Positions 45,304 through 60,385 are shown, counted from the first letter of the stretch. The stretch is DNA of 64,000 bases from Diprion similis (GCF_021155765.1 NC_060106.1:18626031-18690030), one strand, 5' to 3'. Notes: generated by a model from the sequence alone, not told the origin. Made by a program: numbers and translations.

Positions 45304-48300
45304 ATGGAGGAAGAAACTGGCGTGAGATCTAGGACGGCAGCGAATGGCGGCCAGTCTAGAAACCTATAACTGAACTTCATTCCGTTTCGACGAAAGCCGC
45401 CCCGAGCTGTTTTTCTCCCTATTCTCACGCAACCTGACCCCGTTATTGGGATCTGTTATGATGTTTTTTTTTTCTGACTGCGCAGAATCTCGCCGTACGA
45501 AAAAGAATTTTTTTCATTTTTTTTTTTTTTTTTTTTTTCTTTCACGTGTAAGGCATATAGATCAGAATATTCTGACAGATTTTTGGAATTTCTTGTAATC
45601 GGAATATACAGATTTCTCGCAGATTCCAATATCTTAATTTTTCAAATTATACTCTCGTTTCGATCCATGATTTTTTTTTTCCTCTTTATTTCAGATCAGG
45701 AGCAAAGCTAACGAGTATATTAATGATCTTAAAATAATCTCTTCGTTAGTTCGATCGTTTTTCTTTCTATTTCGTTTTTTCTTTTTTTTTTCCTTTCTTT
45801 TTTCTACTATTTTTTCGTCACCAGTAACAAAACAATTTCTTGCACTGGTGAAACAAAATTGGTAAAATACAACCTGACCTAGTCAAGCTGAGTTTAATTG
45901 AAAATCAGTGTGTTTTTTCATTATATACGGAAAGTAGTGGAAATCATGCATTCAAGAATGAGAAAACAAAAAAATTTTTTAACAAAATTATACAGATTGC
46001 GACAATTTGATTTTCTTTCATCGTCGAAATTATACGCCGGAATATTACTGTAATACAATTGACCTTAGATGGATATTTTTTGTTTTTATTTCGAAAATTT
46101 TTGAGCAGACTGTATGATGGCGTTATACTTGTGTCGTAAAGAAAGAAAAGAAAAGAAAAGAAAATAAAATGATTGATATAAAAAATGTTGGTACCGGCAA
46201 AAATTTCATCCCATATCCATGAGAAAGAAAATAATCGAAGACGCGCGTTACTGGCTGGCTGAAAAGCAGGGATCAGTCACTTTATTCAAGAAGAATACAG
46301 AGGAAGAAGAAAATAGGTATATAAGAAATTTTTACGTCATCGGCTTTTCCTCTTTCTCTTCTCCTTTTCTTTTTTTATTTTTAATATATCTCTATATATA
46401 TATAAATCAGACTCTATTCGCTGGTGCATGGCTCTCGAAGTCGCGCGATAAGTCGCAGTCTCTTATCTTCACGTCACTTCATTTAATGTATTTCATGATG
46501 TACGGACATATAGATAGATCATACATACGAATGCAGGGCGTTAGATGGGCATAAACAACGTAGCTGTATTTATAAGGTGGCTGCCAGGACTACGTACGTT
46601 GTGTACGTAAAACGGTGCAAGGAAAACTGCAGTATAAAGGAATAGCACCGCGGTGGCTGTAGAGAGAATGCTGGGAACTTGGCACATCGGTCGTAACTTT
46701 GAAATCCTTGGAAAATACTTGATTCAAACTTTTTTAGTACTTTCAAGGATCGCGATGTTTATCGGGTGACGTGGATTTCCCGATCTCAACTTTCGGCAGG
46801 TTTTATTTATTTATTCCTCTTTTTTTATTATCAGTTTTTCCTATAAATTTATGTATTATTATTGTTAGAATAATTTTGCCCCGCTCGTTTAACCGATAAG
46901 TTTCCATTTGTTCCCAGGACTAATAGAAGTTCAGAAAATTATCTAACGAATGAAATAGTTAGAAAAAGGAGTCGCGGAATATTTACTAAAAATTTGAAAT
47001 AATGAACAACTAACGAATGATTTAGTGTAAAAGTAAAATTACATTATTTACATCAGTGACGATGCAGTCTGGATTCTATAGATACGTTATTCGATTGACG
47101 GTATAATAATAAAATAAACTTCTAAGACGTAAAACAACACTTACGATTATGTGACGTAAATGCGTCATCTGCATGTGGTTCCGTACCACCAGGAACGGGT
47201 GTTGTTCCTGCAAAGTCCCCGCGGAATTCCAGACTACCACGAGGGTATTTTCCTTCCACATCGACTACGACTAGGACTATAATCCTAGACTCCCTAGAAC
47301 TCTAGATAGCCGTTTCCCGAGGGTTTATTAGTTACCTGAATAGTTTGAGTTCCCCAGTTTACTCACCTGTCCGTTATACCGGCTACCCGGTGTCACCTAG
47401 CTGTTATTATATCTCATGCGTTACGATAAAACGGACCCTTAACTTTGCGCAACACTTCAAGCTTGCATATGGTAGAAATTTATTCAATAAGGAAAGTGGC
47501 ATCTCGCCACTATGCTGTGATCGATAAAACTTGTCCATTATACGTTCAATAAAAAAATTCTGCTGTCCAAGATTACAAAAATGACTGGATGTTTAAAAAT
47601 TACGACACGAAAGTGATTAACCTCAGATCTCTCTCTCCGTGAATCGGTAAAACGGCAATAGCCTGAAAATATTGCCAAGTGATTCGAATGTGGGTCGTCG
47701 ATGTGGGTCTCTGGGGTGGATTTCATGAATTTCTGGGCGACTCGATTGCTCGATTTTTTGCACCCCCTGCAGCGATACTGCGAACAGTAGTTAGCTCGGT
47801 GGATTACAGGGTTTGTTGGTCGGTATAAAAAGGCGTGCCAGTTAGCGTCGCCGAGGAGGAGAAGAAACGACGTGAGCACCAAGCGGGTAAATCTTGTTGT
47901 TTGGCCGGGAGTTAAAGCTGCTCCGTTTGCGAGAGAAAGAGGGAGAGAGAGATAGAGAGAGAACTAGGCGTCTTAATCTTAAATTTACCAGATGACGTCT
48001 TCCCACACGGCTGCTGCTTATACTGCACACGATACAGCCTTCGCTTTGTCGCTGCCCAACTCGTGTTGCTACATCACAAGTACCTTTTCACCACTCCGCC
48101 CACCATATTTTCACTACCCGTCTTAACACCGTCTCGCACCTATTCAGACGGCTTTATCCCACGCGGGGAAAATTGACACACATAAATTCAAGCCTTTTAA
48201 ACTCGACGAGGTGAAGGGGGAAAAAGAAACGAGAAGGTTAGATATTATTTGCTTGAATAATGGGAGAGAATGGGGTGAATGACAGAAAGTTTGGAAGTGT

Positions 48301-51300
48301 AATTTGATTCATGATTGCTTTTTCAGGTGCTTCAGGTGACAGTCAAATTGCCACTCGACTCGGGTAACTATTCTAACTAGAATATTCATACTGGTTTATG
48401 TAAACTATACCGAATGTCGGAATTGCCAACTGCGTATTCTGAAAGTGAATCTTGTCGAAAGGTGAAGATGATTCTCGTTATCGTCCATCAGGATATTACC
48501 AGGGTTAGCAAAGCTGGTGTAAAGTAACACTTGGTGGGCTCGTGAGAACATCGTCAAAGGCGAAATATGTTCATACTCGGTAGTTTCCTGAACGTTGTTT
48601 TTCACATTAAAAAAAGAAACGGTTCATCGACTCAACACGACTTCCTGTAGCTGCAGCACGCCGGCCCAGACAGCTAAAACTATTGATCGATTTTCCACCT
48701 AACAATACCGCGTATTTCATTTACCCCTCCGTCATTCCCAATAATTGTACTTCAGTTTATCTTCTTAGTCAGCTATTACCTCGGCCTTTATTCGTTTCGT
48801 GTCCTACGCCCTCCACCCGGAACTCGGCCAGGTATAGGAGCCCGTTCGAAGCTTTTATTGGACATTCGTCGAGGTGGGGTTCGTACATCTGGTAAGGGAC
48901 CGTTGCGTCCGTGGTATTTAATCCCGAGCAACAGTGTCATTTAGATTAATCTTTGCTTGCGGGTATTAGGTATTAGAGAACGGTTTTGTACATTCATCAA
49001 CACTTACTGTCAGCTGGAACGTTTCCCTCTACTTGGCCCCCATCCTTGAGACAATCTCTAACCTAATTATTGCTTGTTCGTTTGCACCTATAGCCTGACG
49101 AAACGGTGCCATTTTCAATTCAGCAACTGAACTGACTTCTGGTTAAAGGTGATGCCATATTACAGAGAAATGTGGCATATACCTATATATCTTACCTAGC
49201 ATTTGGCACGTCGATCTCATATTCGCGGACGTGACTTGAGACTCGTTTTCTGACAATCCAATCGAGGCAAAGACTTCGCAACGATAACTGAACGGCGTTG
49301 AAAATCCGACAATTAGTTCATCGCTTCAACGGTTTGGTCTGAAATCCACACCTCTTGGATTTATGTAATAACCTATGAAACCGTGTACTTTTTTTGAGGT
49401 AGGTAAAAGCAAATTTCCGCATTGAATGCTACTAAGGCGCACAAACTGCACATGATGCATCAGGATCAATCGGCATTGATGAGTCTTGGCAGAGTCTTTC
49501 GCTTGTTATCAGGCCTCTGTTCACCCGAAGATGTGTCGAAAGCTCTTTGAGACTTGCATGACAGCGGGATCCACTCGAAGGTGTTCGACGAAGCAAAGGT
49601 CAGAAGCAACTCATCCTCTTATTCACCCAGTTTTCTTTTCTTACATTCGGTGACTCACGGCTGCTACCCCCAAGTTGCAAAATAGTGAAAAGTCAAGAGC
49701 CGGATGGCTCGTTGAGAAAAGGAACTTATTTTTCGCGCGATGCACCAACGTTACGCTCTTTGTTGTACCATCTTCCACCCCCTTTTCCTGTTTGCTCTTT
49801 GCTACCCGTCGTGGTTTCATCGCAACAGTTTCACCCTTGGCTCGCTTCGCTTCGCCTCACTCGCTCGCTTTGGCTTGCCACCCTCCGTTTGTTTAGAGGC
49901 GTTCGTTGAAAAGGAAGGCCTCTTTGACGCGGCTTTTATCATTGTCAGCGGTTTTGTGTATTCCACATGCGCAAATGAATACACACACACACACATACAA
50001 GCGCATCTGCCTTTACATGCTCGATGCTTGACTGCGGCCTCCAGGTATTGTCTGTTCAGACATGGGCGTTCGTCTACGTGTTTTCTCTTCTCGTACTTTT
50101 TTCGTTCACAAACCGGGTGACAACACCAAGAGGAATCTTTTCTGCACAGCACTTTCCCCGAGGACAGTGCATCCAGGAGCTCTTACATCCACTGGAAACG
50201 GGCATCCTGTTTTTTTTATGGATATTACACACCTGCGAGCTACATTTCAAGGGGAGTAACGAGACAGATGTATCGAGTTAACTCTTTCTTAAAACCGTTC
50301 AAGTTCTAAACTTCGGGATTACTTGTCGTTAACTTAGCTCCTCGGTGGTTTGACTTTTGAACGTTGTATGCAGGGTGGGATTTATTTTATTGAGTTCAGA
50401 ATTGTGAACATTCATCAGTCGGTAACGAGATCTCGGAGTGATTAATTATTTTAGATCGAGGAATATTGAGGCGAAGGATTCGTCGATTCAAACATTCTTT
50501 AGTGCGTTTGAAATATATACTTGAAAAAGTTAAGAAAGTAGTTTTTGAATTTGATCATTTATCCAGGTACTCCCACAACGTTTTTTACACACGAGTAAAA
50601 CGAGGAGGATTTTTTTCACCGACAACCCCGGGAAAAAGTTACATAAAATTAACTCTGATCAGGTGTGAGTCCCGACCCTTTCATCGTGTTAATCGAATGG
50701 ACTAACGACCGTTCGATTGAGGCACCAGCCTCTCAGAACTTTTTCTGTAGTGGAGATATCCTGCAGCCTGAGTGTTAAGGATCGGTGGTATGAAAAAAGC
50801 ACGGTATTGATTTTCGTCGCTTTTTTACTTGTCGATACCATAGAAACGATGTTAATGGTTGTTTGGTTCTCTTTTTGGATGAATTAATAAGTAAAGAGAC
50901 AACTGCTGATACAGGATAAAGACGTTTATGAACAACAGAAATTTTCAAGTTGAGCAGGATTGTTTTTACTTCCTTTAGTTATGATTTAATAAAGAAAAAC
51001 ACTCTGAAAAAAATGGCTGTCTATGTTGTGTAATGAGTATGTTTTCATGTCCTCGAAGACATTAAGTGCAGCTCTGATTCTTGCAGAAACTAAGCCTACA
51101 CTATAATAAAGATTTTCTGAAAGGTTCGTGTTTTTCCTCGTTAATTCAGTCACACTTGGCCTACTTTGATTCTCCTCCATTCACTTTAACCCTCGACTCG
51201 AAATGCCGAGTGGAGAATTTTGAGAACCTTTGTACGTAGCACGACTTCGCGATGTATTATAACTCGGTAGCGGTAAATATTTTCAATGAAAAATGAGACG

Positions 51301-53837
51301 AGGATTAAAAACGCTTTGCTGCTTTTGAGGCCTGAACAAGAACCTCCTCGAGACTGGCTGAATCATCTCACTTCTGTTTTTCCGTTTTTTTTTTTTTTTT
51401 TTTATCACTTCATTGGAGAATTTTTCAATTACACGGTGAAAATATACCCCGAATTATATCGCAAACGGTTAATTCGACTCGAGACACGGCTGTTCACCTT
51501 CAGTATTGGCTCAGTGGTTATGAAACGTTTTTGACTTGAAGTATAACTTCGCGTAAATTATCGTGGGATTCGACGATCGAAGAAGGAAATCTAGAATTTC
51601 TTCAAAATCAAGTACTAACTCGTTCAGCTTTAGTGAAATCGAGTAGAGTCTTCAAATGCGAAGGTTGAACTGATCTTTGAAACTTCATTCCATATTGGGA
51701 AAGGATTTTATAGACGCAAGTCAATGACACAGTATTTTTTTTTTTTTCTCAATCTTTTCAATTTCTACCAGACTTTTATTTCTTATATTCGTAGAAATTC
51801 ACTTGAACCATTGACGTAAGACGTATTTAAATCATGTATATACGGCAGTGACGGAACTCTAGGTGATAGAAGGACCGAAAGCCCGGAATCCACAGCGAGG
51901 CATTACCCGTGGGAAAAGATCAGGTGAAGTTATCTTTGTCCAATAACATGCGCGTTGAATAATATCTGGGACGACTAGTTCGTTGGTGTTGGTAGAAATT
52001 TCCGTAGCTCGAATATATCGAAAGCTCGACGGTCGAGACGGTTCGAGAACATGCTTTTAAGCAAATTATAATATCAAGGAGAGTTCAATGTTGACTTGAT
52101 CATCACGTTCCAAATTCCATACTTGGAACGTTCTTGTGAGTGAAAGAAAAACGGAAAAGCGTCATCGAGATCTTTCAATTTCGAGATTCCCTTTCTTTGA
52201 ACCCTCGTGAAGATGGGCATGCAACGGCTGGTCAAACCTGCTAGGATTTGGAACTTGTGTCGTTCCGAATCTCTTTGTTTGAGAGGAGAGAGTAGTGGAG
52301 AGAAGAAGGGCACTCGGAAGACAAGAGTCGTTGATTTCTGAGGGGAGAAGATGAGAAGATGAGACGTTCGGGTCCTGACGAGGCCTTCAACCATGTTGCA
52401 AATGCCTCGCTCCCTGAATCTCTTGTCTCAAGTCAAAGGGACGGATGGGCATATCAATCCACATCCAGTCACTTTAGATCCGCACCGCGTGGCTGCTGCA
52501 ATCTAGGATCTCCCGTGTAGGTAGGTACCCATACAGTCCAACCAAAGTGGAGTATCGGAGTGAGTGTCTCTAGCAGACTGCATTCAGCATCTACACCTAC
52601 ACGGAATTTATTGAGTTGATCAGAGTTCGAGAGAGTCGCCGCTTTTGGCCGGACCAGCAGATGCAGCCGGTAGGTACGGTTAGCTGGCTTGTTTCTGGGT
52701 AGCGATAATATCTTCGCAACAATCGGATCAGGCTGTACCCCACACGCCGCGATGTATCGTGTATGCTGCAGACATTACAGAGTCCAGCATGAGCCAATCG
52801 ATAAGTGACCCATATTCCATCCCTCTCTCCTCTTTCCAGCGCCCTTTCCATCTTTTTCTCCCTCGTCCCTCTTCCCTCTTCCCTCCCTCTTTTCCTATCT
52901 ACATCTCTCCTTGGATTTTCCAGTGGTGCTTTGAGCTCAAACCGGGTGCGTGAATGAGCTATCTTTAAGTTGTTACGGAAGAGCGTATATATAGTGCCGA
53001 AACGTGCACGTTATCAATTTCCGGTACGACCCTACGAACCGCCCATACTGCCGACTTGGCAATGACGTATCGCATCTCACGGTGCCTAACACCTACGTCA
53101 CGGATCATAAGCGTGAAAGTTAATTGGCCATGTGAAATCGGATGGAATCGAATGAGACAAGCGTCTTGTTCCTTGCGTTTATCTGAAAGAAGTTACGCAC
53201 ACTTCCAAGTGTCATGATTCCTTCGATTGTTGGTCCAATCGAGGTAATAAGTATAAACTGACAATGAAATTAAGTTTTAATATTTCTCGTGACCAACTTT
53301 TTATGTTTTTTTTTTTTAAATAAAATAATCGCAACCTAACTGCGTTCTCCCTCCCTCCACATTTGTCAAAGTTTACTCGGACTGGTCCCCTTGACTAAGT
53401 TTTAAAGTTCAAACAGTCGCATTACGTGTTTTACTCGTAAAATTTTGTTTCTGGGTCAAACCGTGAGGGTTTTTTGGACGGCGTGATTTTTTTTTTTTTT
53501 GTTTTTTTTTCGTTATCGTACCAGCGGCGCGGAGTTGTTTTCGATTCTCTTTTTGTCGGTGAAAGAAAATTAGGATCTTTCGGTGGGAAACTTGTGGTAG
53601 GTATTGTACGTCGGTAATAATGCTGGTCAGGATTTCTTGCGCGCGGAAGATTAATTTGTGCCATTTGCAGGAAATTTGACGTAGGTAGGTACCCATACTG
53701 TGAAATCGGGAACAAAGTTGACTCGTCCATACGTGTAACATACGGCTGTACACAGTCTTCGTTTAAAATTGATCTCCTCACTTTGGAGTTCAGGGGGATA
53801 TGAGTTATTGTCAGGGTATATACATATATCCATTGTA
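45304..53837. other. Non-coding interval, GC-richer between 47 and 50 kb
   Basis: T-runs at 45518-45539 and 51388-51404. A possible core promoter TATAAAAAGG at 47824 on the plus strand stands in a GC-richer context, but it is followed by no supported exon. Several frames of 60-125 codons at 49.6-50.3 kb lack splice support and look like chance in less AT-rich DNA. I found nothing I can assign. Confidence 0.35.
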
Positions 53838-53839
53838 TA

Positions 53840-53862
53840 CATGTGTGTGTGTGTGTGTGTAT
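53840..53862. repeat. (GT)n dinucleotide repeat
   Basis: About ten GT units. A similar GT tract lies at about 54702-54724, and a CA tract at about 57198-57220. Confidence 0.85.
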
Positions 53863-56800
53863 GTACACACCTTCGTATACCCAAAGTCGTATTAACCACA
53901 AACGCTGTGTGCTAGACACAACTTATACACTTGAAATACTAAAAGGGAACCGTGTAGGGCACCAGCAGCCATTATATTGCACCTCGGGAGCCTGCTTCGT
54001 TTCTCTTGGGCGTCAATTCCGAGTGGTAATTCAAGCCGGCTTAACTTGATCTCAGTTCAACCACGAGTAAAAAGCATAAACGTTTCCACTCTCTGAGTAT
54101 ACGAGGTCTGCAGCTGGTATTATGGATTTGTGTAAACTAACGAGGTAATTACACCGCATATGTATGTACGTGTCTTTTTCAAATGTAATTTGTTACTTTA
54201 TAGAGACTCTTGGTAAGCATTGAATTACCTTTGGTCTCACAGGTTTTCATTTTTTTTTCTTCCCGCTTGGACTTTGCTTTTTTTTTTTTTAGAATGTTCT
54301 ATTCTGTTCGAATTGATAAACGAATCAAACGGCTTAATCGTTTCGAAGGTTGTTCAACTTCCATAAGGAATTGCTTTAGAGTTCGATGTGTCGTTATCGA
54401 TCAATTACTGTCAGTGAATTTGGTTAATTTGCATGAATTGTCGTCTAGCTGGGTGTGCAACCAAAATGGAAGTTCAAAAAGCTTGAACGGATGTTCCGTA
54501 ATGTCTGTATAGAAAGTTGGTTGTTTCATAGTCGTATAATGATCGTAATGGTATAAAGATAAATACCAGACGCTGACTTGAACGAATAAAAATTTCATTG
54601 CTTTCCTGGGGACGAAAGTGAAGTCTGACCAACGGATGTGTAATATCAAGGACGTCGATAATTGCGTTCACACGCGATGGTTGTTGGATTGATTGTTTAT
54701 TTGTGTGTGTGTATGTGTGTGTGTGGCTTTCGAGCTGGTTGAACTCGAGTAGTGCGTCAAGTGCGTCGAGTGTGTCGGTCGGTGCAACCATTTACAGGGT
54801 GCCATGTGCCGGGCGTGCATTTGCCTTCCAAAAAAAGAATGCAGTATAACGTTTCGAGCTCTTGAGAGTAATAAAACGGCGCGTGGAATCCAAGACGTGG
54901 AAACGGGTGGATCCATGGATCAGCAGCGTATCACCGTAAACGGTAGACGCGGTGTTTCGGTTTTTTGCATCAAGACCATAAAACAGCTTATTCGAGGTGT
55001 TAACCTATTGAAGGAACAACAAGGGAATCCTGAAAAAGTGAGCATTCGGAGGTAACACTTGTTTGCAGAAAAAAAAAAACACTTTTATTCTCCTTCTTAT
55101 TATTATGAGTAATTATAATAGATTTGATGCTCTCGAATCGATTATAGACAGAAAAAATATCTATCACGTATAATTTTCATGTAATGTATTTTCTTTTTCT
55201 TTTTTTGGTTTTTTGTTTAACAAAACGCTATTTCTGCTTATAAGTTATTATCATACACAAACGATGGCAATTATATTTATAGAAAAAACTTGTAAAGTTA
55301 AAAAGTTTGAGCATGAAAATCGTGAAAAAATCTACCTACTAGTATAATTCTAGTCATCATTTCAGCTTTCTTTCTATTCAACAAAAATCTGCAAGCATTC
55401 CATCGAACCATTTTCCGTTGTATCGTCTTTCTATGTGCAATATGTTCTCGGCTTACTATTTAAAACCACAAAGTCTGAATCTAGAAAGAAAAAGATGAGA
55501 AAAAATTATTACATCGTGTAACACATACGTGACGGCAAAAAATGGAAAGCAGATGTAGCATTCGGCATATTTTAAAACCTTCGTATATATGATTTATTTT
55601 TTTTTCGGTTGAAGGAGGATTTTGTTGCACATTTGGGTGATTAATTTGGGAAAATTCCTCGTTCGATTTTGGAACAATTTTGGCCTCGTAGTTTTGTGTG
55701 AAAATCACTTGCGGTGTGGCAATTTATGACCCTCGGTCTGTGAGTTATACTTGCCGTTAAAACCGGGATTATTTTATTGTTATACACAATATGTGTATGT
55801 AATATGTAGACATATGTATGTATAAATCGAGCTGTTACATAGCGATGGAATTAGATAATAAGCCTCTTGGTAAGCGGCTGGTAGGATACGTATACTATAA
55901 GATGACGCAGGTGGCTAGGCTACTGTGCCTCTTGATTACCTTACCCTGTGCGCACACAGATGATACTTAATTGAAGAGACTGCGGCAAACGAGAGAGAGA
56001 GAGAGAGAGAGGGAGATGGGGGTGGGGGGCAAAGTGAAGAGGGAATGTGAAAAAAAAAATGAGAAAACGGCAAAACCAGCCCGCCTTTAAACGGGCACTT
56101 TCGACCGTGGAAATCGAATATCTGGTGACAGCGGTGGGATGATTTTTGCTGAACGGCTCGACGTCCCTTCAGCAGATTAAAATCAACGACCCAGATCTCT
56201 TTGGCCCCGGGTCGTCCGTTGCCGTTTTTCGAGAGGACTCTCTTCTCGAGTCTCCGCGGGGGTGGTTTCGGGATTGGAACCTACAAGGCGCATCGAAGAC
56301 TCGGCAGTATCGTGGCCATATCTGCAAGCCTGGTAACCGGCTCGCAGTCATCGAGTACCCTCAAAACTCTGTAATATAATATTACGTACCAGCCACAGTC
56401 CATCCCCCCTTACCCCTCTACCCCAGCGCACTTCACACTCCTCCCTCTTTCATACATCTCGCATTCTACACTCTCTATCTCCACTCAGCCATCCACTCCC
56501 ACCCCCATCCCTATAACCACCAACGATACGAGAACTGCAGTCCACTCAAATTCCGCGTTACATATTATATTAAATTCTGCAGGTTTACGGCTCGGCTTTA
56601 ATACCGACCATATACTCGTCGATGGGGGTTTACTATAGAGGTCATCGATGCTCGTGCGGTAACCACGTTATTGGATTCCTATGAACGTTGCTGCGTTTTT
56701 CTATTTTAGACGAAAATTCCGTTACTTTGTTTGTTTTTTGTTTTTCGTTTTTTTTTTTTTTATCTTCTTGTTAGGTACCGATTAATATTCAAACCGCATA

Positions 56801-59732
56801 TTTATTCGTTGTCAAATCTTCGTTGTTCCAGTTTTGACAGGGTGAATTTTTTATTTCGCCTCAGAATTGGAAATGAGGAACTTTCGAAAGAGAATACTTT
56901 GGACGTTGTGCTGCTGTGAACAGGTGATTACCGGTCGTAACGTTTCTGATTGTGAACTGTCAGGGGACTTTGAATTCACCAGAGTTTAGAATAATGTTGG
57001 GAAAAAAAAATTTTCGATTCGACGATCCGAATAAAATACGCAAACAAGCAGCACGCGTGGCATTGGCTGGCAAACCTTTCTGGAATCCGTACAAGGATTC
57101 TGCTTTTAGCATTATCCTTCAGGCTCGGCTTATGTTACGCAAATAACGTAAATTATGTCTATACACATAATATAGTTTCGTGTACAAGAGTATACGTGCA
57201 CACACACAGACACACACACACGCGTACATACTGTGTAACTTCGCTCATTCATATTCCCTGCGGATATAATTTATTCCCTGTGCAGTATCGTTGTAACCTG
57301 CGTTATTATTATTTTATTCAACGTTGCGAAAACTCCGGGAGTAAGTATCCTCGGATATAAAGAATATTCATCAAATCGCATTGCAGCTTACGTCGTTTCG
57401 ATATTTATATACAGCACGATATTCCGAATCGAAATCACGGAGTATCGATTGTCGATTATTATTCATTGAAATAGATCTTTTATTTGTGGATTATCGTAGT
57501 ATCGATACAAGTGTGTTAAGCTTTTTACAAATGGTTATTTCTTTGAGGTGGAAAAATTTAATGACGAAATGACGATGATAAGACGATTGTAAAGGGTGAA
57601 AGTGAAATTAAACTATTTGCACGTTATTCAAATGTTAGTACATGTGTTGTGTAAGAGACAAATGGTAATTATTTATTCATGTTGTTGTGTTGGTAGGAAT
57701 TGGACTAATGTTGAGGCGACCGGGTGATCATCAATGCCGACTAAAAGCAGTAGGGCTCAAGTACATTACCTCTCTTTGTCTATTTTTCTATTCTTCTCTT
57801 ATTATACTTTGCCCGTTTTATACTTGAATTTTTAAATCTTCTATTATGCCTCATCGATTTTCTTCTGCTCTCTCTTACCTATTATCATTATTATCATTAT
57901 TATTATTACTATCATTATTCACTCTACCTTTATTATCGCTAATAACAATATCACCGTCACTTGTATTTCCATTTCTCTTATATTTTATACTTCTTAAAAT
58001 AATAATCATCGCTATTTTCTCTCACGGTATTTCGATTATATTAAAATTTCAAATATTTCATCTTCCGTATTTAATTCATCATCGTAACATCTGCACCATA
58101 TTGCACTGAAGCACTGTGTGTATGACGAAACTACCGTGGTACGAACCTTATTGAATATTTCAAGAATATACGTCGAACCCCTGCTTCTCCGATAAGTCAA
58201 TAAAAAAAAAAAAGTTAAAAGCAAAAGAGAAAAAAACAAATAAACAAAAAAAAAAAAAAAAAAATTACACGAAATGAAAACAACAATAAAAATCAGGCAG
58301 AAAAACAACAACCTTATGTAAGTAACTGATCCAGAATTTCACCGAGGGGTTGGGATATTGAAAAAACAAAAACAAAAACAAAAAAAAAACGTGAAAGGAA
58401 TAACTTACAACGGTAAACGCAACCGGGAAAAAAGGATTCGCGTTCCTTCAATAAAACGGAGGTGGATGGAAAAATAGAGGAGAGAAATAACATCGGAACA
58501 TATTTTCTACGGTTTCCTTTTTTGGATGATGTTTGTTTTCTTCTCCTGCTACGAAAATTAGTTCTACGCAATCTCCAAAGTTCTTCAGTCTCTAACGCGA
58601 AACTTTGCAATCAACGACTCGTTGATTACTTATCTCGAAAAGAACGGTGGGGGTAGAATTTACTACAAATAGACGGTAGTTAGCAGTTCATCATTCTAAC
58701 ATTGTACTTTTATCGATTAATTAAATAGTCTCTACATTTCTTCAATCTTACTGCTGATGAATGTATGAACATTACTATAATATTCTTTTTCTACGTCACG
58801 TTTTGCATGTTTTCTTCTTTTCTCACGTGGTAGGTTGTAATTTTTGAAATTTAATTTTTTTTTTAAACTAAACTCATCGTCGCTTTGCATCTTTACAATT
58901 TATCATCTATTTTCAATTTTACGATAGTACCTATGGCAAAATATGATCGGTGCACAATTTTCGTCACAATTTTGATGAAAAAATTTTTATGAATTGCTGT
59001 ATTATGTTATATACATGTTTTTCAATATTTGTAGGCATCGTGCAGAGTATAAATATGTACGTGTATGTTTCATAGAATATTTATCTATTACACTTATCAC
59101 TTGAGCTAGATTCGTATACCTGCCTACTATAACGCACGTCAAGGAAAAAGGAAATCGACGAAGTTTATATTCGACCAAGGTGAGTTTACCGCAATGGCAA
59201 CTTGCCAATCGTTCAATATTGCATCGTTTATATTCAAATATCGGTTGAATTTCTTTTCGTACACCTACCTCGTGACCCTCCTGAAATACGTATAATTTCA
59301 CCGGATCTAGTCGAGGAGGGATGACGACACGTTTCAGAAAGCAAGCATCTACTACGTCAAGACGACAAATACAATCGTATCATCGTCGGCTAGACGTCGA
59401 AACGTTTCTATTCGACTTGCGGCTGGCTAGACGCGGGTTTTGACCCTACTATACGGCATATATCAAACCGCGTCTATTCTCCTCGGGTTTTTTTCGTCTC
59501 CCAACCAATCGATCGTCAAACCTTAAAAGTACGCGCAATTGGCTGCGGAGTGATACGTAGATGTTATTGCAGATAGAAACTACACGGGCTAAGACATCAC
59601 AGTTTCGAAAAAACCTTCCAGCTTTTAATTTTTCACCACACTTTCACCCCCAATGAATTTAAATTCGTTCATTTCTTTTAATTTTTAATAAAAAAAAAAA
59701 ACAAAACAAAAAAAGTTCAACATTTTTCTTAC
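53863..59732. other. Non-coding interval
   Basis: Contains the (GA)n run at 55991-56011, ATTATC/TTATTA low-complexity at 57880-57920 and A-runs near 58200-58265. The motif TCTGGTGACAGCGGTGGGATG at 56121-56141 recurs with one change at 60687. No exon with splice sites at both ends is convincing. Confidence 0.35.
55991..56011. repeat. (GA)n dinucleotide repeat
   Basis: About ten GA units followed by G-rich sequence (GGGAGATGGGGGTGGGGGGC). Confidence 0.9.
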
Positions 59733-59862
59733 CTGGATGGCGAAATACTTTGCGCAGTATTGAAGAGTTGCTAAACCTCGTACCGGAGGTGTCTCGTCCT
59801 CCGTGACAGCAGACTCCATCGCTGATAACGGCCGTTCTATTCGATTCACCGGGCAGATCTGG
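59733..59862 (-). CDS. Candidate internal coding exon of an unidentified minus-strand gene
   Basis: On the minus strand a 130-nt block is preceded by a good acceptor (GAAATTTTATTTTACAG) and followed by an excellent donor (CAG then GTAAGA). Two of three frames are fully open. The frame that ends exactly on a codon at the donor reads QICPVNRIERPLS, then MESAVTEDETPPVRG, then LATLQYCAKYFAIQ, with an internal ATG that could be a start. The other open frame ends SNSSILRKVFRHPG. Local GC is higher than in the flanks. I recognise neither peptide and found no partner exon with certainty, so a pseudo-exon is possible. Confidence 0.35.
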
Positions 59863-60340
59863 CTGTAAAATAAAATTTCACTTCGATGTTATCCAGACAT
59901 AAGTAATTTTTTCTTCTCCTTACTTCTCGCGTTTTTAAATTCGTTTTTCATTAATTTATTTTATAACCGTGAGTAGCTCTGGGTAGTGTTGAAAAACAGA
60001 CTCTTCTGCTACTAAAAAATTTTTAATCGGTGGTTTTCGTTTTTAAAAAGCTTTATTTTTCATCCGGTAGTGTATTGATCCGAGGGACAAAGGACTCTAT
60101 CACGTTGGCTTTATACGTATAATCCTGTGTTGTTTAAACACCTCGTAAATACCTTTTGAGTCTCGTTACAACTTCGTTCTCTCTCATCTTTCGGGTAAAA
60201 TGTTTCTTTGTGAACAGTGAACTAAGAGAAGGTGAACACTTACAGAAAAGCAAAAAATAAGTAAAATAAAACAAACAGAAACATACGCCCGGAACGAGAG
60301 TGTTCAACAAGTTTAACGAGATAGTGAGAGTGAGAGTGAG

Positions 60341-60385
<45 letters not shown>

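Noticed and set aside
47145-47207. 63-nt minus-strand block with AG and GTAAGT boundaries
   Set aside because: The acceptor lacks a pyrimidine tract (CCGCGGGGACTTTGCAG), the block is very short, and no partner exon is seen.
47824-47884. TATAAAAAGG promoter followed by GTAAAT donor
   Set aside because: A single TATA word without a supported transcript; the spacing to an initiator is not convincing.
48683-48895. Possible plus-strand exon ending at GTAAGG
   Set aside because: No recognisable protein, weak acceptor, and the frame stops at the donor by chance.
53431-53919. 162-codon minus-strand frame with histidine/threonine runs
   Set aside because: Runs come from the (GT)n repeat and T homopolymers.
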